A program made the position numbers and the translations under genes. A stretch of DNA of 21,774 nt from Thauera sp. (GTDB lineage Bacteria > Pseudomonadota > Gammaproteobacteria > Burkholderiales > Rhodocyclaceae), in contig DMCZ01000117.1 in NCBI GenBank assembly GCA_003446655.1, forward strand, positions 40,244 to 62,017, written 5' to 3'. The notes under the pieces are model-generated. The model was not told where the DNA came from. It was given only the letters and a program-made list of their open reading frames with translations, and searched no databases. Of this stretch, positions 1 to 7,325 are shown one piece after another; within the stretch, counting starts at the first letter, position 1, and every line of letters begins with the position of its first letter.

Positions 1-239
1 AGCATGAGCATGAGCATGAGCACGAGCACGAGCACGAGCATGCCGGAGAGGCGCGCGGCCATGCCGACCTCGTGGCGAGCTATCAGTTTGTGTGCGGGCA
101 GCCTGCGGCGCTGGATGCGCTCGATACGCGGCTGTTCGAGTTCTTCCCGCGCCTGCACGAGATCCGGGCCGAACGCGCGACACCGCACGGTCAGGGCGCG
201 ACGGTGCTGAGGCCGGGGGCGACGACGATGGCGTTCTGA
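1..239 (+). CDS. DUF2796 / ZrgA-type histidine-rich metal-binding protein (3' end only)
   Basis: Partial gene: the reading frame is open at the window edge (first complete codon at position 3) and ends at TGA 237-239. The visible 78 residues begin with an alternating His-Glu run of 13 residues, followed by a compact domain (GHADLVASYQFVCGQP, LFEFFPRLHEIRA, GQGATVL) that I recognise as the end of DUF2796. That family includes ZrgA, a periplasmic protein tied to zinc acquisition in Vibrio. The His-Glu tract is a plausible zinc-binding segment. The gene lies 7 nt before an ABC ATPase gene, so they are probably co-transcribed. The signal peptide and upstream promoter, where a Zur site would be expected, lie outside the window. 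The family call is from memory of the C-terminal sequence and the context. Zinc as the metal is inferred. Confidence 0.75.
   Translation, partial: HEHEHEHEHEHEHAGEARGHADLVASYQFVCGQPAALDALDTRLFEFFPRLHEIRAERATPHGQGATVLRPGATTMAF
3..41 (+). repeat. His-Glu codon repeat (6.5 units)
   Basis: Thirteen codons alternate CAT/CAC and GAG, giving (His-Glu)6-His. At DNA level this is a 6-bp tandem repeat, first CATGAG three times, then CACGAG three times, then CAT. Such tracts vary in length by slippage. The repeat may extend upstream of the window. Confidence 0.85.
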
Positions 240-246
240 GGCCGCC

Positions 247-1002
247 ATGCCTGACCATCCCACCGAAACCGCATCAGGCGCTGCTGCCGAACCAGCCGCG
301 GTGCTGCTCGACGCGCTGCGCTATCGCTGGCCCGGCGCAGACTGCGACTGCCTGAACATCGCCACGTTGAGGATTGCCGCGGGCGAGCGCGTGTTCCTGC
401 GCGGACCCAGCGGCAGCGGCAAGACGACGCTGCTGTCGCTGGTCGGCGGCGTGATCCTGCCCCAAGCGGGGGTGGTGCGAATCGCCGGGCAGTCGCTGGC
501 GGCGCTCTCGGCCGGTGCGCGCGACCGCTTCCGCGCCGATCACGTGGGGTTCGTGTTCCAGCTCTTCAATCTGCTGCCCTATCTTTCCGCGCGCGACAAC
601 ATCCTGCTTGCCTGCAGGTTCTCGCCACAACGCCGCGCGCGCATTGCGGTGGCAGGCAGCACGCCGGAGGCCGAGGCCACCCGCCTGGCCGAGCGTCTGG
701 ATCTCGGGGCTGCGCTGCTCGATCGGCCCGCGGCCGCGCTCTCGGTCGGCCAGCAGCAGCGTGTGGCTGCAGCGCGCGCGCTGATCGGCCGTCCCGGCCT
801 GGTGGTGGCCGACGAGCCGACCTCGGCGCTCGACGCAGAGCGTCAGCAGGCCTTCATCGACCTGCTGCTGGACGAGTGCGCGGCGGCTGGGGCGGCGCTG
901 CTCTTCGTCAGCCATGATCAGCGCCTGGCGGGGCATTTTGACCGCGTGCTCGATCTCGCCACGATCCATCGCGCCACTGGTTCGATGCAGGCGCCAGCAT
1001 GA
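247..1002 (+). CDS. ABC transporter ATP-binding protein (LolD/MacB-like)
   Basis: A 251-residue ATPase of the short LolD/MacB type that powers a FtsX-like permease. Visible motifs: Walker A GPSGSGKT at about 53-60, Q-loop Gln105 in FVFQLFN, ABC signature LSVGQ at 165-169, Walker B VVADE ending at Glu190 followed by the D-loop SALD, and the switch His223 in VSHD. All catalytic residues are present, so the protein should be active. The start is ATG 247, with a weak GAGG that overlaps the stop of the preceding gene. The end overlaps the permease start by 4 nt (ATGA at 999-1002), implying translational coupling. The first 20 residues are rich in Ala and Pro and unlike the conserved fold. Together with the His-rich protein upstream and the DUF3299 protein downstream, this forms a probable metal-related transport operon. 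The direction of transport cannot be read from the sequence. Confidence 0.9.
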   Translation: MPDHPTETASGAAAEPAAVLLDALRYRWPGADCDCLNIATLRIAAGERVFLRGPSGSGKTTLLSLVGGVILPQAGVVRIAGQSLAALSAGARDRFRADHVGFVFQLFNLLPYLSARDNILLACRFSPQRRARIAVAGSTPEAEATRLAERLDLGAALLDRPAAALSVGQQQRVAAARALIGRPGLVVADEPTSALDAERQQAFIDLLLDECAAAGAALLFVSHDQRLAGHFDRVLDLATIHRATGSMQAPA

Positions 1003-2294
1003 GCCCCGTCTTCACCCTGTCCCTGCACAGCATCGCCAACCGGCGTCTGTCCGTGCTGCTGACCGTGATTGCCGTGGCCTTGTCGGTGGCGCTGCTGCTC
1101 GGCGTGGAGCGCCTGCGTAACGATGCAAAGGCGGGTTTCGCGCAGACCCTCTCCGGTACCGACCTCGTCGTGGGCGCGCGCAGCGGGCCGGTGCAGTTGC
1201 TGTTGTATGCCGTTTTCCACCTCGGCAGCGCGACCAACAACATGTCCTGGGCGAGTATCGAGCACCTGGCCGCGCTGCCGCAGGTGCAGTGGCTGGTGCC
1301 GATCTCGCTCGGGGATTCGCATCGCGGCCATCGGGTGGTCGGCTCCACGGCGGACTTCTTTGCGCACTATCGTCACGGTGACCGTCGCCCGCTGCGGTTT
1401 GCGCAGGGGCGCCCCTTCGAGGACAAGCCCGCAGAAGCGGCGGGCATTTTCGAGGTGGTACTCGGCGCGGAGGTCGCGGCGCGGTTCGGCTACGCGCTCG
1501 GCCAGCGCATCGTGCTCAGTCACGGCAGCCTGGGCGGCGAGGGCGGGCCGCGATTCGCCGACCACGCCGACAAGCCCTTTACTGTGGTTGGCATCCTCGC
1601 GCGCAGCGGCACGCCGGTCGATCGTGCGCTGCTGGTGAGCCTGGAAGGAATCGAGGCGATCCATGTCGACTGGCATGGCGGCGCGCCGATCCCGGGACTC
1701 CGCATCGCGCCCGAGCATGTGCGCAAGTTCGACCTGCAGCCCAAGTCCGTGACCGCCGCGCTGGTGGGGCTGAAGAGCCGCACCGCGGTGTTCCGCGTTC
1801 AGCGCCAGATCAACACATACCCCGACGAAGCGCTCACTGCGATCCTGCCGGGTGCGACCCTGCAGGCGTTGTGGAGCCTGGTCGGCATTGCCGAAAAGGC
1901 GCTGCTCGCGGTGTCTGCACTGGTGGTGGCGGTTGGGCTGGCCGGCATGGTGGCGGTTGTGGTCGCCAGCCTGGGCGAGCGCCGGCGCGAGCTCGCGATC
2001 CTGCGTGCGCTCGGCGCCCGTCCACGGCAGGTGTTTGCGCTGCTGGCGGTGGAGAGCCTGCTGCTCGCGCTGGCGGGTATCGCGCTCGGGCTGGTGCTGC
2101 TGTATGGCGCGGGCGCTGCGTTTGCGCCCTGGCTGTCGAGCGCGCACGGACTGCAGCTGAGCCTGGGCTGGCCGGGTGTCGGCGAGTGGCGCTTGCTGGG
2201 GGCGGTGCTTGCGGTGAGCCTGCTCGCGAGTCTGGTGCCTGCCCTGCGCGCGTACCGTTATTCGCTTGCGGACGGGATGACGATTCGTGTCTGA
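999..2294 (+). CDS. ABC transporter permease, FtsX/MacB family
   Basis: A 431-residue inner-membrane permease. It has an N-terminal membrane helix (about 15-40), a large periplasmic region (about 45-280, MacB-like periplasmic core), and three C-terminal helices (about 290-315, 340-370 and 390-420). The cytoplasmic coupling segment GERRRELAILRALGA after the second helix is characteristic of FtsX/MacB permeases, which use mechanotransmission rather than a classical substrate channel. The gene overlaps the ATPase gene by 4 nt. The partner set (His-rich DUF2796 protein, ATPase, permease, DUF3299 protein) resembles the zinc-regulated zrg-type locus reported in Vibrio. I name that parallel from memory and give no gene symbol. 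The substrate is not visible from the sequence. Confidence 0.88.
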   Translation: MSPVFTLSLHSIANRRLSVLLTVIAVALSVALLLGVERLRNDAKAGFAQTLSGTDLVVGARSGPVQLLLYAVFHLGSATNNMSWASIEHLAALPQVQWLVPISLGDSHRGHRVVGSTADFFAHYRHGDRRPLRFAQGRPFEDKPAEAAGIFEVVLGAEVAARFGYALGQRIVLSHGSLGGEGGPRFADHADKPFTVVGILARSGTPVDRALLVSLEGIEAIHVDWHGGAPIPGLRIAPEHVRKFDLQPKSVTAALVGLKSRTAVFRVQRQINTYPDEALTAILPGATLQALWSLVGIAEKALLAVSALVVAVGLAGMVAVVVASLGERRRELAILRALGARPRQVFALLAVESLLLALAGIALGLVLLYGAGAAFAPWLSSAHGLQLSLGWPGVGEWRLLGAVLAVSLLASLVPALRAYRYSLADGMTIRV

Positions 2295-2388
2295 TGTCGC
2301 CTTGCCGCGGACCTCGCGGTGACCGTCACGCTACGCGGAAGCGCGTGCCGGCCTTCCCCTTCCCCTGTTTGCAGGCAATCGGCCAGGA

Positions 2389-2997
2389 ATGATGAAACGC
2401 TCGAAGATGTTGTGCATGGGTCTGCTCGCAGGCCTGCTTGTGATGGCGCTGCCTGTGCAGGCGCAGTCTCAGGGTGCCGGGGAGTACCGGGTCGGCGACC
2501 GACTGGCGGCGCCGGCCAGCGCGGCGGCAGGCGCGTATCGCGAGATCAGCTGGGATGACCTGATCCCTGCCGACTGGAACCCCGAGGGCTTTCTCGGCAG
2601 CCTGAACCTGGACGAGTTACAGGATGAAGACCCGCGCGCGATGGAGGCGATGCAGCGCCTGCGCGAGGAATGGGACCGCGCCCCGCTGGTGGAACGCCTC
2701 GCTGGCGCACAGGTGCGCATCCCCGGCTTTCTCGTGCCGTTGGAGAGTGACGGCGAGCAGATCCGCGAATTCCTGCTCGTGCCGTATTTCGGCGCCTGCG
2801 TCCATGTGCCGCCACCGCCTGCCAACCAGCTCATCCACGTGATCCCGGACAAGCCCGTGCCCGGGGCCTGGAACATGCTGCCGGTGTGGGTCAATGGCGT
2901 GATGGCGGTGGGCCGGATGGACTCGGAGATGGGCGTAGCGGGCTACCAGCTGCGTGCGCTGCGGGTCGAGGAATATGTGGAGGACTTGCCGGAGTAG
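2389..2997 (+). CDS. Secreted DUF3299 family protein
   Basis: A 202-residue protein with a clear Sec signal peptide (Met-Met-Lys-Arg start, hydrophobic stretch, cleavage probably after PVQA near residue 24). The core RIPGFLVPLE...EFLLVPYFGACVHVPPPP, then an Asn-Gln pair and IHV, is the DUF3299 signature, with Cys and His in ACVHVPPPP as possible metal ligands. The preceding segment SWDDLIPADWNP is also typical of the family. The gene follows the permease after 94 nt and probably belongs to the same operon. Two ATGs (2389 and 2392) follow an AGGA that is very close to both, so the exact start is uncertain by one codon. The function of DUF3299 is not established. A periplasmic role in metal handling is inferred from the neighbours. 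Confidence 0.82.
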   Translation: MMKRSKMLCMGLLAGLLVMALPVQAQSQGAGEYRVGDRLAAPASAAAGAYREISWDDLIPADWNPEGFLGSLNLDELQDEDPRAMEAMQRLREEWDRAPLVERLAGAQVRIPGFLVPLESDGEQIREFLLVPYFGACVHVPPPPANQLIHVIPDKPVPGAWNMLPVWVNGVMAVGRMDSEMGVAGYQLRALRVEEYVEDLPE

Positions 2998-3001
2998 CTT
3001 G

Positions 3002-3017
3002 CCTGCATCCTTGCAGG
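3002..3017. terminator. Small hairpin between convergent genes
   Basis: A 6-bp perfect stem CCTGCA / TGCAGG with a TCCT loop lies just after the DUF3299 stop and before the end of the convergent PEP-CTERM gene. There is no T run on either side, so termination activity is doubtful. It is the only terminator-like structure in this 41-nt gap. Confidence 0.25.
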
Positions 3018-3038
3018 GGAGACGATCGGATAGTCCGC

Positions 3039-3902
3039 TCAGGTCTTCCTCGCCTGGCGCCCGAGCGCCGTGAATGCAAGCAGCACGAGTGCAAGCGTAC
3101 CGGGTTCGGGAATCGCGTTTCTGGGGAGTTCCGTAAACAGCCAGTCTGTCGAGATGCTGCGCCAGCCCTGGTCCTGTGGCCCCCACAGGGCGAGGTCGAT
3201 CACCCCCGCTTCAAGTCGATTGAAATAATCGATCTCGATGCCGTAATAGCCACTGCCCATCATCACCGTAGTGTTGCCATTCGATGCGCTGAGCGCAAAG
3301 AGGTCGCGGCCGTTGGCGCTGCCGGCCAGCGTCTCGCGCTCCATGCCGAGCATGCCGTTGGCGCCCATGAGCGAGAACACGAAGCCGTCGTCGACAAAGA
3401 GGCTGAAGTCGTACGCGCCAGCTTCCGGGATGTAGAGAAAGCCTGCGAAGCTGGCGGCGTAGTTTGTCTGCGAGCCGGTCTGCTGGACGATCGGAGCCAG
3501 TGGTCGCTGCCGGTCATATTCCCAGTGGCCGAGTGCTCCATCACCGATCAGCATGTTGTAGGTCAGGTTGGCGAAGTTCACCGCAGAAGTGTCGTTCACA
3601 CGGCCGATCAGGGCGGCTGAGTCGTTCGGCAGGCTCTGAACGTGGGCGATGTCGACCGTGCCCCAGATGCCCGTACCCCAGCCGAACGTACCGATGGCGG
3701 CTGGGTCGCTGCCGGCTTCGGACCACATCTGCTGGCTGAAGCGGTAGTCGTCGCGAACCTGGCTCCAGGTTGCGGAGAGCCCGCCGCCTGTTACGTAGGG
3801 CGCTGTACTGACAGGAATGAGTTCGAGGGGCGCCGACACCGATGGGGGCACCTGGAGCGCGACCGCAAGAACCGCAAGCGTTTTGATAATTGACGAGCGC
3901 AT
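3039..3902 (-). CDS. PEP-CTERM sorting domain protein with PA14-like region
   Basis: A 287-residue exported protein. It begins MRSSIIKTLAVLAVAL with a signal peptide probably cleaved after SVSA (residue 24). It ends with the PEP-CTERM tripartite signal: IPEPGT, a hydrophobic segment LALVLLAFTAL and a basic tail GRQARKT. The exosortase/EpsH system recognises and cleaves this signal. The middle part, with YIPEAGAYDFSLFVDDGFVF, resembles a PA14-type carbohydrate-related beta domain. The start ATG is at 3900-3902. The frame stays open further upstream, but that stretch lacks a signal peptide start and codes unlike a real protein. The gene is divergent from an exopolysaccharide operon, which fits the known association of PEP-CTERM proteins with exopolysaccharide. 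No exosortase is in the window. Confidence 0.88.
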   Translation of the reverse strand: MRSSIIKTLAVLAVALQVPPSVSAPLELIPVSTAPYVTGGGLSATWSQVRDDYRFSQQMWSEAGSDPAAIGTFGWGTGIWGTVDIAHVQSLPNDSAALIGRVNDTSAVNFANLTYNMLIGDGALGHWEYDRQRPLAPIVQQTGSQTNYAASFAGFLYIPEAGAYDFSLFVDDGFVFSLMGANGMLGMERETLAGSANGRDLFALSASNGNTTVMMGSGYYGIEIDYFNRLEAGVIDLALWGPQDQGWRSISTDWLFTELPRNAIPEPGTLALVLLAFTALGRQARKT

Positions 3903-4176
3903 ATTGGATCCAGAATTTCTTGTGGATTGGAAACAGTCTGATTCTCGCTGTGCTCGTTTGAGCCCGCGCGGCAATTCGTCACGGACGCGTGCAGTTGAGC
4001 GATGGTAGAGGCGCGGCCGTAGGGGCCAAGGGACCCCGCGAGGCGTGCCCGGCGACTCCTGCATGCACACGGGCCGTAAGTGCAGTTTCCTGCAAGGCGT
4101 GAATTGTGCCCTGTGCAGATGGTCGCGCTTCCTGCAGGATCGCGCCTTTCCGGCCTTCAGCGCTTGATGTTTCCGC
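3903..4176. promoter_or_regulatory. Divergent intergenic region between PEP-CTERM gene and pga-like operon
   Basis: This 274-nt region must hold both promoters. I find no convincing sigma70 pair and no TGGCAC-N5-TTGC sigma54 site. It contains three copies of TCCTGCA (4058-4064, 4088-4094, 4130-4136). The last lies inside the 8-bp palindrome CCTGCAGG (4131-4138). These may be regulator contacts or chance. The part near the PEP-CTERM start is more AT-rich than the rest. Confidence 0.35.
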
Positions 4177-6024
4177 ATGCACTTTCTTCGTCCACAGGGC
4201 CTCATCTGCCTATTCCTGAGCTCGCTCGCGTTCAGCCACCCCGGCTGGGCCGGCGACGGCATCCCGGGCCCTGTGTCTCCGGCGGTGCACTGGTGGGAGG
4301 TGCAGGAGGAAAACGCAGCGAAGATCCGGGCGGGCATCCGCCATCTTGACCAGGACTGGAGCGCGCAACGCTACGCCAAGCTCGATGAGGCGATCGAGGA
4401 CAACATCGCCCGACTTGCCAGGCTTCGAGGGGAGGGCGGCTTCGCGCCGGTCGAGCGCGCGCTGATGCTCGATCGGGCGCTCGCATTGGCGGCGCGGGGC
4501 CGGGACGATGAGGCGGACCGCCTCCTCCGTGAACTGGCCGGACTGGCTCCGCTACCGCCTTACGCGATTCGCGTTGCCGGAGATCTCGCCCTGCGCGCGC
4601 GACGCCCTCTGGATGCGATTGCGCTTTATCGGGCCTCACTCGCAGCGAGCCCGGATGAGGTCAGTCTCCACGTGAGTCTTGCGTACGCCTATCTCGAGGC
4701 GGGTGAGGATGAGGCACTGGAGCGGACGCTGACGGAGATCGAGCGGATCGATGGCGCAGCCCTGGAGACGCGACTGCTGCGCGCCCGCATGCACCGCTTC
4801 AGCGACCGGCCACGCCTTGCGCAGCAGATGCTCGATGCGCTTTCTGAAGAAGAGCGGCACTCGCCCGCAGGAGAGTTGGAGGCTGCCGCGCTCGCGCAGG
4901 CGCGAGGCCTTCCAAGAACGGCCCGGGCGGGCTACGCACGCGCTGAGGCGCAAGCGCCAGGAAACGTGCATGCGAAGATCGGTCTGGCCGAAACCGCATG
5001 GGCCATGGGCGAGCTCGAAGAGGCCAAGGCCTTGATCGATGAACTGATCGTGACGATGCCCGAGCACCCCGGGGTTTTGCGGCTGCTCAAGGCGTGGGAG
5101 TCGGCAGCGAGAGCCCGCCTGAGTCTTGAACTGAACGCCGGTCAGGGACATGGCAGAGTGTCCGGCAAGGACGACCTCAGCACTGACCTCTGGTTGTACA
5201 GCCCCTTGCTCGGAAACGGGTTCAGGGTGTTTGCGCATCATCACCGGGTTATGGCGGACTTCGATGAAAACCGGGCCGATCACATCCGTGCCGGCGTCGG
5301 TGTCGAGATGACTCGACGAGACTGGAGCCTTGCTGCAGAGCTGGGGTCTGAGCGTACGTTTGCGCGCAAGGCGACCATTTCGCTCCGTGGGGACTGGCAG
5401 CCGAGCGACCGATGGGCGTTCCGTGCTGCCTTCGAGTCGCGCGCGGACGATGTATCGGTCAAGGGCCGCTACTATCACCTTGGCGATTTCGGCGCTGACC
5501 TGGCAGCGCGGCGGTTTTCAGTGGGCGCAACACGAACGGAAGACGAGTCGCGCCGCCAGTCGATCGATGTCGGCTACTACGATTTCACCGACGGTAACGA
5601 GCGGGCGACCCTGAGCGCGACCTGGTTCGAGCGTATTTACAGCGTGCCGCGAAACGCGGTCGACCTTCAGTTTGCGGCCTACACCAGCCGCAACACGCGC
5701 ACGGACGCGGAGTATTTCAACCCCAAGCGGGACTATGCCCTCTCCGCGACCGTGGTTTCGGATTGGTTGAGCTGGCATGCCTATGAGCGGCGCTTCAACC
5801 AGCGGGTCGCCGCGACCGTGGGTGGGTATCGCCAATGGGCTGCAGCTCGCCCCGCGGATGTGGATTATGGCTGGAAAGGCTTTGGCGAACTGCGTTACGA
5901 GCATGAGTGGCGCATGGGCGATGACGCCTCTGCGCGCTATGGCCTGGGTGTGCGCCGCTTTCCGTACGACGGAGAGCATGAGACGCGCGCTTACCTCTAT
6001 GCCTCGCTGGTGTTCCGCTTCTAG
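4177..6024 (+). CDS. pgaA: PgaA-like TPR / outer-membrane beta-barrel exopolysaccharide export protein
   Basis: A 615-residue protein with a signal peptide (cleavage probably after GWA, near residue 25). Residues about 40-310 form an alpha-helical TPR-like region (repeats such as AYAYLEAGEDEALERTL and AKIGLAETAWAMGELEEA). From about 315 to the end it alternates like a beta barrel, with many aromatic-ended strands and a C-terminal Phe (ASLVFRF), as in outer-membrane porins. This is the PgaA/HmsH architecture: TPRs in the periplasm and a barrel that exports poly-beta-1,6-N-acetylglucosamine. The protein is clearly shorter than E. coli PgaA (about 800 residues), mainly in the TPR part. It is followed after 26 nt by the synthase gene. 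The operon lacks pgaB, whose product is expected to bind the TPR domain. The start is the first ATG of the frame and no clear ribosome site is visible. Confidence 0.8.
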   Translation: MHFLRPQGLICLFLSSLAFSHPGWAGDGIPGPVSPAVHWWEVQEENAAKIRAGIRHLDQDWSAQRYAKLDEAIEDNIARLARLRGEGGFAPVERALMLDRALALAARGRDDEADRLLRELAGLAPLPPYAIRVAGDLALRARRPLDAIALYRASLAASPDEVSLHVSLAYAYLEAGEDEALERTLTEIERIDGAALETRLLRARMHRFSDRPRLAQQMLDALSEEERHSPAGELEAAALAQARGLPRTARAGYARAEAQAPGNVHAKIGLAETAWAMGELEEAKALIDELIVTMPEHPGVLRLLKAWESAARARLSLELNAGQGHGRVSGKDDLSTDLWLYSPLLGNGFRVFAHHHRVMADFDENRADHIRAGVGVEMTRRDWSLAAELGSERTFARKATISLRGDWQPSDRWAFRAAFESRADDVSVKGRYYHLGDFGADLAARRFSVGATRTEDESRRQSIDVGYYDFTDGNERATLSATWFERIYSVPRNAVDLQFAAYTSRNTRTDAEYFNPKRDYALSATVVSDWLSWHAYERRFNQRVAATVGGYRQWAAARPADVDYGWKGFGELRYEHEWRMGDDASARYGLGVRRFPYDGEHETRAYLYASLVFRF

Positions 6025-6050
6025 CGCCTCAGGCAACGGATTCCATCGTG

Positions 6051-7325
6051 ATGACGACCGATCTCCTCTCCGAAATCGCCCGGCTGCTGTTCGCCTTTTC
6101 GTTCTATTACCCGCTTTTCATGGCCTATCTGTGGATGACGGGCGGTTTGTACTATTACCTCCATTACGAGCGGCGCGACCCCCCGCCGGATCAGCCGCCG
6201 CCGCTGCCGCATTACCCGCCAGTGAGCATTCTCGTTCCGTGTCACAACGAGGGGCGGAATGTGGAAGAGACGGTGGCCGCGCTATGCGAACTCGATTATC
6301 CGGAGTTCGAGGTCCTGCTGATCAATGATGGCAGCACGGATGACACCGGCGAGCGTGCCGAGGCGCTTGCTCAAGCGGATGCGCGCATCCGGGTCGTCCA
6401 CCTCGCGAGAAACCAGGGCAAGGCGGTAGGGTTGAACACTGCGGCAGCGTTTGCGCGTCACGAGTATTTCCTCTGCATCGATGGCGACTCGCTGGTCGAC
6501 AGGAACAGCCTGAAGTGGATGATGCGCCACCTGCTCGCCAGCCCCCGGGTAGGTGCTGTGACGGGCAATCCGCGCATTCGTACGCGTTCCACGCTGCTCG
6601 GGCGGATACAGGTCGGGGAGTTCTCCTCGATCATCGGCTTGATCAAGCGTGCCCAGCGGACCTACGGCAAGGTGTTCACGGTGTCCGGTGTCATGGCCTG
6701 CTTCCGGCGCAGCGCGCTGCACGATGTCGGCTACTGGAACCCCCATGCCCTCACGGAGGACATCGACGTCAGCTGGCGGCTGGAGATTCGCCACTGGGAT
6801 GTGCGTTTCGAGCCGAATGCGCTGTGCTGGATCCTGATGCCGGAAACGCTGCAAGGGCTTTGGCGTCAGCGCTTGCGATGGGCCATGGGCGGCAGCCAGG
6901 TGCTGCTCGCGCAGTTCGGCGTTCTCGCACAGTGGCGGCAACGCCGCTTGTGGCCAATCTACATCGAATACTTCACCAGTGTCGCGTGGGCGTATGCGAT
7001 GGCTGCGATCGTCGCGCTGTTCATTGCGGGTTTGCTGCTGGAACTCCCCGAGGCCTTGCAGATCCGGACCCTTGCCCCTGGCTGGAGCGGTCTGGTGATC
7101 GGGACGACCTGCCTTTTGCAGTTCGCCGTGAGCATGTTCCTCGATTCGCGTTACGAGCGTGGGTACGGTCGCTACTACTACTGGATGATCTGGTATCCAC
7201 TGGCCTACTGGGGCCTTAACGTCTGCACCTCGGTGGTGGCGCTGCCGAGGGTTCTCCTGAGAGGAAGGAAGCGCGCAACATGGAAAAGCCCGGACCGCGG
7301 GATACGCCCGAACGAAGCCCCCTGA
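6051..7325 (+). CDS. pgaC: Poly-beta-1,6-N-acetylglucosamine synthase-type glycosyltransferase (GT2)
   Basis: A 424-residue processive family-2 glycosyltransferase of the inner membrane. An N-terminal membrane segment (about 8-40) is followed by the GT-A domain: ILVPCHNEG, INDGST (Asp93), the metal-binding DGD (144-146), the acceptor-site TED (235-237) and the QRLRW motif (273-277). Three or four C-terminal helices follow (about 300 onward). All catalytic motifs of PgaC/HmsR/IcaA enzymes are present, so it should polymerise a UDP-sugar, most likely UDP-GlcNAc, and feed the polymer across the membrane with PgaD. The start is ATG 6051 (a GTG immediately before it, at 6048, is an alternative). 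The 3' end overlaps the next gene by 46 nt. Cellulose or other beta-glycan synthases share these motifs. The PgaD partner decides for the PNAG type. Confidence 0.88.
   Translation: MTTDLLSEIARLLFAFSFYYPLFMAYLWMTGGLYYYLHYERRDPPPDQPPPLPHYPPVSILVPCHNEGRNVEETVAALCELDYPEFEVLLINDGSTDDTGERAEALAQADARIRVVHLARNQGKAVGLNTAAAFARHEYFLCIDGDSLVDRNSLKWMMRHLLASPRVGAVTGNPRIRTRSTLLGRIQVGEFSSIIGLIKRAQRTYGKVFTVSGVMACFRRSALHDVGYWNPHALTEDIDVSWRLEIRHWDVRFEPNALCWILMPETLQGLWRQRLRWAMGGSQVLLAQFGVLAQWRQRRLWPIYIEYFTSVAWAYAMAAIVALFIAGLLLELPEALQIRTLAPGWSGLVIGTTCLLQFAVSMFLDSRYERGYGRYYYWMIWYPLAYWGLNVCTSVVALPRVLLRGRKRATWKSPDRGIRPNEAP

Noticed and set aside
3..41. The (CATGAG/CACGAG)n tract as a CRISPR or other non-coding repeat
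   Set aside because: It is an in-frame His-Glu codon repeat of the metal-binding protein, with no spacers.
2886..3620. A 244-codon + strand open frame opposite the PEP-CTERM gene
   Set aside because: It overlaps the 3' end of the DUF3299 gene in another frame, has no recognisable domain, and lies antisense to a protein with a clear signal peptide and sorting signal.
3903..4176. Sigma54 promoter for the PEP-CTERM or exopolysaccharide genes
   Set aside because: No TGGCAC-N5-TTGC-like element on either strand.
3903..4337. N-terminal extension of the PEP-CTERM gene to an ATG at 4337
   Set aside because: The extension precedes a clear signal peptide start at 3902, overlaps the pgaA-like coding start, and has no protein-like character.
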